Shown here one piece after another: positions 22,303 through 33,320 of a stretch of DNA of 64,000 nucleotides. The notes beneath the pieces were generated by a model, which was given only the letters and a program-made list of their open reading frames with translations, ran no database searches and was not told the origin of the DNA. Source of the stretch: Bolinopsis microptera (Eukaryota; Ctenophora; Tentaculata; Lobata; Bolinopsidae); the NCBI RefSeq assembly GCF_026151205.1, contig NC_087072.1, forward strand, positions 22,151,603-22,215,602, written 5' to 3'. The translations under genes and the position numbers were made by a program. Numbering within the stretch: position 1 is the stretch's first letter; each line of letters starts with the position of its first letter.

Positions 22303-24468
22303 TTACAGATTAGCCCGGTTCATAAAACAAAAATATTATCCAATAATTACGGCGATAGGCTTATCTGTTGTTCCTTAGGCCAAATAACTACCAAAAAAAT
22401 TTTGAAGCTTCAACTCCAACCGGAAACACCCCCACATGCCACGCCCATTTTTTTCATCAATTTTTAACAGGTAAAAATCTTCATATCATCAATTTAGGCA
22501 TAAAGGAGTGCTTTTAGTGCTCCAACAGTTTGGGGTCTAATAGTAATGGTAGAAAAAGGTTAACTTTAGTCAAAGTCTCAAGTCTCCACGGCGCTTGGTT
22601 TAGGCGCACCGGATCTCGCGTCTCCGCCTCCGCTGCGTGATTGGTGGCGCCAGAACTAAAGGTCGTAGAGACATGAGACTTCAACTAAAGTTAACCTTTT
22701 CCTACCATTTATATTAGAGTAGCACAGATTCAGAGCTCTAAACACATTCCTTCATCCTTAAAACGACAATCATATGAATTTTGCCTGTAAAAGTTGATAT
22801 CTTGATGTCAATTAACATCGTAAGCTTTTAAAACTAAAATTAATTAAATGAGTCATAATACTTCACACAATATTTACACACAATATGAAAATATAAATAC
22901 AGGAAGTCTCTTGGATTCGACATTGAACTTTTCTCGGTCCCTGCACTGGAAAGTGGAACTGATCCTTTAAAGAAGTCAGCAGGTTCTGATTTAGGTACCC
23001 TGGTTTTCGGATCGCCAAGTCTTCACAAGCAAGCTGTCTAATCTTCGTTGCCAAAAGGAATTTTTTTGCCAGAGGAATATTTTCGTCAAACTAGGATTTA
23101 AATGAGGTCTTTATTTCTTTATAACTCGTCACCGATAGGATCAGCATTGATGAGGTCCAATAATTCCTTCATAGCTCGTCACTGACAGGATCATTATCAA
23201 TGAGATCCAATGATTCCTTCATAGCTCGTCAGTCGTCACTGACAGGGTCACCGATCACTATTAATAAGGTCTGATGATTTCTTCGTAAATAACGAGGTAC
23301 AGTAATCTCTTACTGATACGTCAAGACAAAGTTAAGTAAATAACTATAAATATCCAAGCATTAGCTAACAAAGTAGCATCTGGTTCTAATTCCTTTACCA
23401 AGTTATCAGTAATGGATCTAACATCTAAATGAATCTCTTCTGTAAACTGAATTTCTTGAAGCTGAAGGACTGATTCCCTCTCCAAGATGGGGCAATACTT
23501 GTTAAATTCTTGTAGGATTCATGAAGAGGGGAAATTCTCCACGGTATAGAGGGGAAATTCTCCACGCCATAGATGGCATATTCCCAATACTCGACCAGCT
23601 CGTTCTCGACAGTGACTGCTCATTCATAAACATTAGTCTCCGGAATGCGACTTCATTGTAAGAGAGCTTGGAAGAGGGCAAATTCCCCCAGTAATGTTTA
23701 TTTTCACTAGTATTGTAATGCAAGAAATTTTGCAACACAATGCAACCAACGAAGTTTCAACTGAAAAGGTTCATATAATATGATTGTTGGATTATTAATA
23801 AAAGACTGTTCTAGTGTTCTTACCTCTGACAGTTCCAGGGTGTGGAGACGTGGAATCCAAAAGACTTCCTGTATTTATATTTTCATATTGTGTGTAAATA
23901 TTGTGTGAAGTATTATGACTCATTTAATTCATTTTAGTTTTAAAAGCTTACGATGTTAATTGACATCAAGATATCAACTTTTACAGGCAAAATTCATATG
24001 ATTGTCGTTTTAAGGATGAAGGAATGTGTTTAGAGCTCTGAATCTGTGCTACTCTAATATAAATGGTAGGAAAAGGTTAACTTTAGTTGAAGTCTCATGT
24101 CTCTACGACCTTTAGTTCTGGCGCCACCAATCACGCAGCGGAGGCGGAGACGCGAGATCCGGTGCGCCTAAACCAAGCGCCGTGGAGACTTGAGACTTTG
24201 ACTAAAGTTAACCTTTTTCTACCATTACTATTAGACCCCAAACTGTTGGAGCACTAAAAGCACTCCTTTATGCCTAAATTGATGATATGAAGATTTTTAC
24301 CTGTTAAAAATTGATGAAAAAAATGGGCGTGGCATGTGGGGGTGTTTCCGGTTGGAGTTGAAGCTTCAAAATTTTTTTGGTAGTTATTTGGCCTAAGGAA
24401 CAACAGATAAGCCTATCGCCGTAATTATTGGATAATATTTTTGTTTTATGAACCGGGCTATTACAGAT
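22303..24468. mobile_element. Foldback element with 8-bp target duplication (hAT-type)
   Basis: TTACAGAT at 22303-22310 and again at 24461-24468 is an exact 8-bp target duplication. The element (22311-24460) has ends TAGCCCGGTTCATAAAAC and its complement, with arms of about 650 bases that are nearly perfect inverted copies (for example CTTAGGCCAAATAACTACC, inverted at 24380-24400). Eight-bp duplications are typical of hAT elements, though the ends lack the usual CAG start. The loop (about 22960-23820) has three diverged copies of a roughly 50-bp unit at 23127-23270 (CTCGTCAC...GAT...TCC..TTCATAG). No transposase. The open frames at 22863 and 23502 lie in arm or loop and are not supported as genes. 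Confidence 0.92.
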
Positions 24469-25590
24469 ACAATAAATCCGGCCAAGAATTAATTATGATT
24501 TCATGCCATCTTTCTATATCCAAAAGACCCCGCAACTGGCTGACAGTTGATCATTTATAAGCAAATTAGCCTGATTGAAATGATCATAGTTATGTTGTAG
24601 ATTGCTTCCGACTGTTACAACCTGCGCTACATTTGACTATTTTAATTCTGAAGAAAAACATAATATGAAGATTTCAGTTATAAGTCTGTTCAATTAGAAC
24701 TAATTGAATCCTCCTAATTTCAAGTAGTATATTGAAGCCTGCTTCATCGGCAATTAACATTTTTGTTCATCCAACGTTAGTACGTAATCACACGCAAATT
24801 AATTGAAAATTTTAATCGCAGCTAGCAAAGTATGGTAGAATCAATTAATTTATAAGGCTCTGAAAAAGATCATATTCACCAGGATTGTACTTGGAGGAGC
24901 TTAATTTCGCGGACGGACGAACGAGAAAAACAACGCACCAGCTCGTAATAAACAAACCCAACGGCTTGACACACCAAACTGTGATTCTCCAAGCTGGGGA
25001 GAAAGCTTTGCTGAGTCCCACTGTCACCGCTGAGGTTTGTCCAATATTGCACGATTCACTTACGAAAGGGGTTTTGCGATTGTTGAAGCTTTTTGATGTT
25101 TAAGTAAAGTGCAACGGAAATAGTGGTGTGTTCAATGATCATCATCAATGCACTAGATAATAATTTCCGTCTCATTCCATGTTACAGAACATGGTATAAG
25201 CTTAACGAATTGAAATCAATAAGTAACAAAGTAGTAGCTAAAATCGATTCAGCCGTATAATCTTTCGATAACTACAGTCGATAGATACTATCTGACGCCC
25301 GTACCCTAAATCGTGCCTTTTATCTGTAAACATATGCCATAAAATAAGACCAAACAAGTACGGTAGAATCTAATTACCCAATGATAGGTATATAAAGGAA
25401 CTAGGATCTGTTTAACGGTGCCCTTTACCTTGTTTTAGGTCACAAACCGACGACTTTATTTAAAGAAGATGACTTCCAGGGATGGAGGAAGTTCCTTGGA
25501 AGTATATTTACTCATTATGTTTATGCTAATTTTATGTCACTGATATCCCCCTAGACCTACAAATGGTTTAGCTATACTCTGGAAGTGCTC
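24469..25590. other. Intergenic; possible gene remnant on plus strand
   Basis: At 24883-25032 the plus strand has a frame of about 50 codons (LYLEELNFADGRTRKT...) bounded by CACCAG and GAG|GTTTGT, which would fit an exon, but I recognise no domain. At 25438-25530 a second stretch follows TTGTTTTAG (HKPTTLFKEDDFQGW...). Neither can be joined to anything, so I leave them as possible remnants of the gene whose Ig-like piece follows. Confidence 0.25.
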
Positions 25591-25599
25591 GAAATCGAG

Positions 25600-25690
25600 T
25601 CACACATTCGAGGAAGTACAACTATTTGGACAAAGGCAAGGTCCTTCGTATCAACGATCTCAAAACCTCGGATTCTGGTTTGTCGACTCA
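25600..25690 (+). pseudogene. Immunoglobulin-like domain remnant
   Basis: The plus strand encodes YLDKGKVLRINDLKTSDSGL at 25626-25685, the F-strand signature of I-set/V-set Ig domains (L.I.DL..SDSG.Y.C). The Tyr and Cys that should follow are replaced (STQY), and the frame upstream is closed by TAG within a YKWF-like start of the domain. It looks like a decayed exon of an Ig-domain receptor or adhesion protein. Confidence 0.4.
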
Positions 25691-25824
25691 ATATGACGGC
25701 TTAATGAAATTTCTAAATTGATTATTATGCATCTTACAACCTTACTAAAAATCACGGATGTGTCAGCTTCATAGGTAACATCTACTTTCTTCACACATTG
25801 GAAATAAGCGGATATATATATACA

Positions 25825-26165
25825 TATCACCGGAGACTCGCGGGCGGAACAAAATATTGCACGCGCACGCGCGTGCAATATTTCATATGTCCCCGAGGGC
25901 GCTAGCCCTAGGAGGACATATTTTCGTATAGCACGGAGGGCCCATCGGGCCCGAGTGCTATACGATTTTTCCGCCCGCGGGTCGAGGTGATGTGGATTAT
26001 ATCCACCAGCGTGAGCTTTTTCTTACAGATATTAGTTTTACTTTAGTTTCTTCAAGAGATCCATTTTTAATTTAATTTCACTTTTACTTTCAACATGTTT
26101 CTAATACGATAGTTCCGCCCTCGAGGCGAGGAATGATATCGTGTATATCCATCAGCGGGCGTTTA
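25825..26165. repeat. Element with three nested hairpins
   Basis: Inverted arms GACTCGCGGGCGGA (25843) and TCCGCCCGCGGGTC (25970-25983) enclose three separate hairpins: ATATTGCACGCG/CGCGTGCAATAT at 25854-25881, CCGAGGGCGCTAGCCCTAGG near 25893, and CGTATAGCAC/GTGCTATACG with GGGCCCATCGGGCCC at 25926-25964. The flank ATATCCACCAGCG (26001) recurs at 26147 in variant form and, inverted, at 33436. The outer borders are uncertain. Confidence 0.6.
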
Positions 26166-26371
26166 TCACGAAGCTTCAGTTTGCAACAATCACAGCAAAT
26201 TAATGTACAAGATTTCAGAAAAGTTACGAAAAAATCATGTTGCTTTTGGTTTAAGATGTAAAACAGGCCAAAATGACTGACTATAGAACGAAAAAGCGGC
26301 TGCTATCAAACAATGTTTCAGCTCATTGTTTCAGGTACATATTTTAATGTAAACGATCAAAATATAGGCCT

Positions 26372-26578
26372 CTCTCCCTCTCTCCTTCTATCCCTCTCTC
26401 CCTCTATCCCTCTATCCCTCTCTCACTCTCTCCCTATCTTCCTTTCTCCTTCTCCCACCCTCCTTACGTCCCTCTCTCCCTCTATCCCTCTCTCTTTATC
26501 TCCCTCTCTCCTCCTCTCCCTCTCTTTCTCTCCTACTCTTCCTCTATACTTCTCTACCTCTCTCCCCTCTCCCTCCCT
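26372..26578. repeat. Pyrimidine-rich low-complexity tract
   Basis: About 200 bases of CTCTCTCC/CCTCTATCC. The open frames on both strands here are products of this low complexity. Confidence 0.9.
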
Positions 26579-26692
26579 GGAACCAGAACAAGCACCACCA
26601 GTCGCCACAGAGCCCTCTACTACCAAGTTAGTTGTCATTATCATGTCAGTTACCTGGGTAACCAGGGTTACCCAGCCGGTAACCAGTTACTA

Positions 26693-29322
26693 CAGTTTCT
26701 GGCACTATCCGTCGCGGAGTCGAGTCCGCGGCGGAGCCGCCGGACTTCGAGCGGACTCCGAGCGGACTCCGGCGGAGCCGCCGGACTCCGAGCGGACTCC
26801 GGCGGTGCTCCGCCAAAATGTATTTACAGTGGACTCGAGTACATTTTGGCGGACTCCGAGCGGAGCCGAGCGGACTCCGAGCGGACTTTAAAGTCCGCCG
26901 CGGACTCCGAGCGGCTCCGCGGCGGCTCGGTGGAGTGTCCGCCGCGGACTAAGCCACTAGGCGGACTCCGGTCCGCCGCGGACTCCGGCGGAGTGCTTGG
27001 CGGACTCCGCCGGACCTCTCCGCCAGACTTGAATCCGGCGGAGTCCGGCGGAGCTTGGCGGACTCCGCCAGCTCGGCGGACTCCGCTCGGAGTCCGCCGG
27101 ACTCCAACAGAGTCCACTGACTTCCGACCTCCGTCTTCCGACCCTCGGCTAAATTTGTCACGTGACATACAACATAGCATTTTGCAATATTGTGGTCAGA
27201 TGAAAAGGTCGCTAGTGATAAACCTTAACCATTACCCTCACAATGTCAATAGTGTACAACTCTAGTCCTAACTTTGACCCTATAATGTATAAACGTTGAC
27301 CCTAACCCTCCACCAAACCGTCCGCAGCGAAATATCAATGTCATTGACTGGTCACGTGACCAAAACAATTTTTGTCATATTATCTCATATGGGGAAGCGT
27401 TTTTAGCAAGCAAAAATACGTCGACCATCACAGGACGACGCCAGCCAGCACTCTCTACGCTCTTCGAGCTCCGATCGTCCTGTGACGAAGTAAGGACGAA
27501 GCCTGAGGTCCTCAGGTAACATCGACCACCGATTGAAAATTCAAAGATTTTTTGACATAAAGGTCAAATGTAAAACTAAAATCTTGATGCTGATTGATTG
27601 ACGACGTCAATTTTTGAGCACAGCGCGAGCGCATGCGGAAAAGGACCGCGTAGCTAGTCAAGATGTTGATAAATATTTGGCTTGTGGCGCGATGTGTTGC
27701 TCAGACTATAGCCCTCTCGCTTGCAGTAGCGCGCGACCGCCGGAAATGACTTGTGGAACAAGCGCGCCCGCAGCGGCGCGAAAGCACCTGGTTAGCTAAA
27801 TGAACGCGATGTGCCTTGCATTGTAGGATGAAATCCTACTAGCTGACGCCACTCGCAGCTGTGATGTTCGCTGTACGTCAGCGATCGAAATTTATACGCG
27901 TATCACCCGTTAAAATGTGCCACCCGACGCGCCACGCAATTTTTCTCGTTGCTCGTCGCACGTCGACGCCCTCATTAAATTTTTGGAGAAAATCGCTCGC
28001 CAAAATTTGTTGGACCAGGACGATGTCCTAGCCTAGCAGCTCATTGCGCGGCGCGTCGCAACGAGCTTCGTTGTTCGTCGACGTGCGACGAGCAACAAAA
28101 AAAATTGTGTGGCGCGTCGACAGTCGAGTGGCACATCTTAACGGGGGATACGCGTATAAATTTCTATCGCTGACGTACAGCGAGCAGCACAGCTGCGAAT
28201 GGCGTCAGCTAGTAGGATTTCATCCTACAAGGCACATCGCGTTTACCTAGCTAACCAGGTCATTTCCGCCTCCGGCGGTCGCGCGCTACTGCAAGCGAGA
28301 GGGCTATAGTTAGAGCAACACATCGCGCCACAAGCCAAATATTTATCAACATCTTGACTAGCTACGCGGTCCTTTTCCGCATGCGCTCGCGCTGTGCTCA
28401 AAAATTGACGTCGTCAATCAATCAGCATCAAAATTTTAGTTTTACATTTGACCTTTATGTCAAAAAATCTTTGAATTTTCAATCGGTGGTCGATGTTACC
28501 TGAGGACCTCAGGCTTCGTCCTTACTTCGTCACAGGACGATCGGAGCTCGAAGAGCGTAGAGAGTGCTGGCTGGCGTCGTCCTGTGATGGTCGACGTATT
28601 TTTGCTTGCTAAAAACGCTTCCCCATATGAGATAATATGACAAAAATTGTTTTGGTCACGTGACCAGTCAATGACATTGATATTTCGCTGCGGACGGTTT
28701 GGTGGAGGGTTAGGGTCAACGTTTATACATTATAGGGTCAAAGTTAGGACTAGAGTTGTACACTATTGACATTGTGAGGGTAATGGTTAAGGTTTATCAC
28801 TAGCGACCTTTTCATCTGACCACAATATTGCAAAATGCTATGTTGTATGTCACGTGACAAATTTAGCCGAGGGTCGGAAGACGGAGGTCGGAAGTCAGTG
28901 GACTCTGTTGGAGTCCGGCGGACTCCGATCGGAGTCCGCCGAGCTGGCGGAGTCCGCCAAGCTCCGCCGGACTCCGCCGGATTCAAGTCTGGCGGAGAGG
29001 TCCGGCGGAGTCCGCCAAGCACTCCGCCGGAGTCCGCGGCGGACCGGAGTCCGCCTAGTGGCTTAGTCCGCGGCGGACACTCCACCGAGCCGCCGCGGAG
29101 CCGCTCGGAGTCCGCGGCGGACTTTAAAGTCCGCTCGGAGTCCGCTCGGCTCCGCTCGGAGTCCGCCAAAATGTACTCGAGTCCACTGTAAATACATTTT
29201 GGCGGAGCACCGCCGGAGTCCGCTCGGAGTCCGGCGGCTCCGCCGGAGTCCGCTCGGAGTCCGCCCGGAGTCCGGCGGCTCCGCCGCGGACTCGACTCCG
29301 CGACGGATAGTGCCCAGTTTCT
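26693..29322. mobile_element. 2.6 kb near-perfect palindrome with 8-bp target duplication
   Basis: CAGTTTCT at 26693-26700 is repeated exactly at 29315-29322. The element (26701-29314) starts GGCACTATCCGTCGCGGAG and ends in its complement. The arms are about 1.25 kb each and almost identical. Their outer 420 bases are made of GC-rich GGCGGACTCCG-type units; the inner part carries GTCACGTGACCAAAAC and a short CCCTAA-like stretch. The loop is only about 100 bases (27963-28078). The long open frames in the arms appear twice in mirror image and follow from the GC-rich 9-bp units. No transposase, so non-autonomous; the 8-bp duplication suggests hAT. Confidence 0.93.
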
Positions 29323-30007
29323 GTAGCAGCTACTGAGTGGCTGGACACTTAAAAGTAGTAACCCAGAGAGCTCGAGATCACAGTCTGATCATGGACATTT
29401 AATATGAAAGTTTAAGATCAAATTCATAACATCAATTTAAATGGCAGTTTCAAAACAAAAACAGGGCAAAATATCTTTCGGGAACACAATAGAATAACAC
29501 GTAAAATTTCGGCCCATTTCAAGATTTATCGACTGAACTAGTGAAATGAAAATGGTAAACACAACTGAAATGGTAAACACAAAACAATTATCGATACTAT
29601 AATAGAGATCACCGGCTTAGAATTTAGTCTGGACGTCTCCACGAATTTGCAAATTCGTGGTAACCATAGTAACAGTGTGTCAGTGTCACGTGTTAATTAT
29701 GAGCCAATCATGGCAAACTGCGTGACAACTGATATAGCGTCCGATAGAGGGTGAGCGATCAGAGTTTGCAGTTGATACATTGTACATTCTTTACATCCAC
29801 TGCATATTGCCGTGGGAATTTAGAAACAGAAACTACACTAATTAGCTCACTGTACGATTATTGCAATTGAATTCATCGTTAATGAATTAAACCGGTTTCA
29901 ACTATACAACTGTATAGTTCTAAGTAACTTGTAAGTTGTTGTCTTATGGAATTTCACATGGAGACGATACAGAAACTGAAAATATTTTAGAGAACTCCGG
30001 GCTATAT
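29323..30007. other. Intergenic, no gene seen
   Basis: Unique AT-rich DNA between two foldback elements. No supported gene. Confidence 0.45.
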
Positions 30008-33000
30008 AGTAAGGGGAAAAGTGGCATTCCGTTGGATTTAAATGTTCACAAGGATTTAGCAACGGAATATGGTAGTTAGAACCCCTACGAACATAATTAG
30101 ACTTGTCACCAATTTTGTATCTCGACAGAAACACCACTTTTTACCACTTTTTACCACCTTTGTACCACCTTTCTGGTTTGCCAAATATCTTTAGTTGTGA
30201 ACGTCGTAGAAGGCTGAAAATTAACCTAGAATGTTTATCTTATCAAGGAGTAAAACTTTTGTACTAAAAATTTTTACATTGGACAATCAGCTAATTGGAT
30301 AATTACCAATTAGTTAATTACCAAAAAAAGTGAAAAATTTTTATTGGCTCAAAATGATTAAAATCGTTTAAAACACGGAGAAATGTAGTTTTTAGAAAAA
30401 CTTTAAAACTTTTTCACTTAAAAATTTTTTTCGAGACTTGAAAAATTTCGAAAATTTGAAAAAAAAAATTTCGAATTGCATGAATGATGAAACGTGGATA
30501 AAAATGCTTTGCAGAAAAACTTCGAACATTTTTAGATCGGGGAATACTAAAATCATAAATATTTGAAGTTTGAGTTCAGTAAATCTCGGCATATTTTAGT
30601 AATTAGGAATAGCTTAGCGGAAAGGCTGAACCTGAAAAAGGTTAACCACACAATATTAGAGTTTCATAACTAATTACAATACAGCTTTACCAAATTCCAC
30701 ATAAAGAAACAGCACAAAAGGACCGTTTAAGATCGAACCGATTTTACCTGCTGTATACTATCATTTTATTGATTTCAATGATCAAAACCTCTCTGTACCG
30801 TCAATCTTGCCAATCTATACCGGGTATCTGAATTTACCGGACCTCTTCTTTGCCTCTATAATAATAGACCCAGTTGTGCAAGAAATGCGATTTCTCACAG
30901 GGGCTTCTTTTAACTGTGCACCTTTTGTCACTCTCGCAAGAGGCCCGGTATTATAGGGGGGTATAGGAAGCAAGTGTAAATATACCTTCCATTATCCACT
31001 GTGGGTTTTTTGTGTTGTGAATGCGCATGCCGCTTCGTTTGCTATGCAAGATACCTCGAATAACCCCCATATGTCATTGCCAGGGTCGGGATAGAGCTGG
31101 AGATAGCATTGAGAGGTTGCTAGAAATAACTAGACTTAGAATAAAGTCTAGCTATCAGATTATGATGAAAGGCTGTTAAGCTTAGGGGTGGGCGACAATT
31201 GACCCCCCGACAATTGACCCCCGACAATTGACCGCCGACAATTGACCCCCGACAATATAATTTAATACAATTAATCCTGACCCCGACCCTGACCCTGACC
31301 CTGACCCTGACCCTGACCCTGACCCTGACCCTGACCCTGACCCTGACCCTGACCCTGACCCTGACCCTGACCCTGACCCTGACCCTGACCCTGACCCTGA
31401 CCCTGACCCTGACCCTGACCCTGACCCTGACCCAGGACCCAGGACCCTAACCCAGGACCCTAACCCTAACCCTAACCCTAACCCTAACCCTAACCCTAAC
31501 CCTAACCCTAACCCTAACCCTAACCCTAACCTTAAACCTAACCCTAACCCTAACCCTAACCGTGACCCAGGACCCTGACCCTAACCCGATCGATTGACTC
31601 CAGTGTAATTACATGGGGGGTCAATTGTCGTACTAAACCCTAGATTTTGCGACAATTGACGCCAGTGTAATTACATAGGGGGTCAATTGTCGGGGGGGTC
31701 AATTGTAAGGGGGTCAATTGTCGCGGTACAAAGCTCAGGACGGTGATCTTGATAGGTCGGATAGCTGTACCTGATTGGTTCCAGCCCACCGTGTCGCTTG
31801 GAAGTAAGTTCTCACCCCACCTCTTCCAAAAATGCGGTTACCAGAGCAGGAAACTCTTCTTCCTCCTCTTCTTTCAACCGGAACACAATCAGGTTCCTGC
31901 TCCTCTCCTCCTCTGCAGCCACAATCTTATCTCCTTCTTCAGCGTTTTACTGTTGCAGACTGTATTACTTGCACTGTTCTTTTGCAGTACTCCTGCACTG
32001 TTACACTGTAGCTCTGTGTCCCTGACTCCACCGTGGTTTGCACTGCCCCTAAACTGCAATCTTAAGTAACTTTAGTTCCGGCACTCTTTGGCCATTAAAA
32101 TAACCAACTCCAATGAAACCCCGTGTAGCTACGTTCTGCTACCTCCATGCTAGCACCACCGAGCTACCACCAGTTTATTTTAAGTCTAGCTATTTCTAGC
32201 AACCTCTCAATGCTATCTCCAGCTCTATCCCGACCCTGGCAATGACATATGGGGGTTATTCGAGGTATCTTGCATAGCAAACGAAGCGGCATGCGCATTC
32301 ACAACACAAAAAACCCACAGTGGATAATGGAAGGTATATTTACACTTGCTTCCTATACCCCCCTATAATACCGGGCCTCTTGCGAGAGTGACAAAAGGTG
32401 CACAGTTAAAAGAAGCCCCTGTGAGAAATCGCATTTCTTGCACAACTGGGTCTATTATTATAGAGGCAAAGAAGAGGTCCGGTAAATTCAGATACCCGGT
32501 ATAGATTGGCAAGATTGACGGTACAGAGAGGTTTTGATCATTGAAATCAATAAAATGATAGTATACAGCAGGTAAAATCGGTTCGATCTTAAACGGTCCT
32601 TTTGTGCTGTTTCTTTATGTGGAATTTGGTAAAGCTGTATTGTAATTAGTTATGAAACTCTAATATTGTGTGGTTAACCTTTTTCAGGTTCAGCCTTTCC
32701 GCTAAGCTATTCCTAATTACTAAAATATGCCGAGATTTACTGAACTCAAACTTCAAATATTTATGATTTTAGTATTCCCCGATCTAAAAATGTTCGAAGT
32801 TTTTCTGCAAAGCATTTTTATCCACGTTTCATCATTCATGCAATTCGAAATTTTTTTTTCAAATTTTCGAAATTTTTCAAGTCTCGAAAAAAATTTTTAA
32901 GTGAAAAAGTTTTAAAGTTTTTCTAAAAACTACATTTCTCCGTGTTTTAAACGATTTTAATCATTTTGAGCCAATAAAAATTTTTCACTTTTTTTGGTAA

Positions 33001-33320
33001 TTAACTAATTGGTAATTATCCAATTAGCTGATTGTCCAATGTAAAAATTTTTAGTACAAAAGTTTTACTCCTTGATAAGATAAACATTCTAGGTTAATTT
33101 TCAGCCTTCTACGACGTTCACAACTAAAGATATTTGGCAAACCAGAAAGGTGGTACAAAGGTGGTAAAAAGTGGTAAAAAGTGGTGTTTCTGTCGAGATA
33201 CAAAATTGGTGACAAGTCTAATTATGTTCGTAGGGGTTCTAACTACCATATTCCGTTGCTAAATCCTTGTGAACATTTAAATCCAACGGAACCCTTAAAT
33301 CGACCACTTTTCCCCTTACT
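30008..33320. mobile_element. 3.3 kb foldback element with a nested telomere-like insert
   Basis: Ends AGTAAGGGGAAAAGTGG (30008) and its complement (ending 33320). The arms (30008-31155 and about 32165-33320) are close inverted copies, for example GGTTTGCCAAATATCTTTAG at 30175 and inverted at 33125. The spacer holds a second, nested element (31192-31725) and a block of CTAGC-rich sequence shared with the 10071-13502 element. The flanking bases (ATAT/AATAT) give no clear target duplication. The short open frames inside are mirrored between arms and not genes. Confidence 0.88.
31192..31725. repeat. Hairpin-flanked CCCTGA / CCCTAA array
   Basis: GACAATTGACCCC units (several copies, 31188-31255) face inverted GGGGTCAATTGTC units (31617-31723). 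Between them stand about 27 copies of CCCTGA (31274-31432), then about 15 of CCCTAA with few variants (31447-31560). The right side also has two copies of CAGTGTAATTACAT..GGGGTCAATTGTCG. This is the same plan as the insert at 5748-5957: inverted arms around a telomere-like core. It lies inside a larger palindrome and so is an interstitial array. Confidence 0.88.

Noticed and set aside
26313-26891. 192-codon frame on the plus strand
   Set aside because: It runs through a pyrimidine-rich simple tract and into a transposon end; composition explains it.
26824-27265. Protein-coding frames of 118-139 codons, repeated at 28750-29191
   Set aside because: They are the same frames in mirror image in the two arms of a palindrome and come from GC-rich 9-bp units; low complexity and no recognisable domain.
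31274-31560. Chromosome end (telomere)
   Set aside because: The array is enclosed by inverted arms and by a larger palindrome with ordinary DNA on both sides, so it is interstitial.
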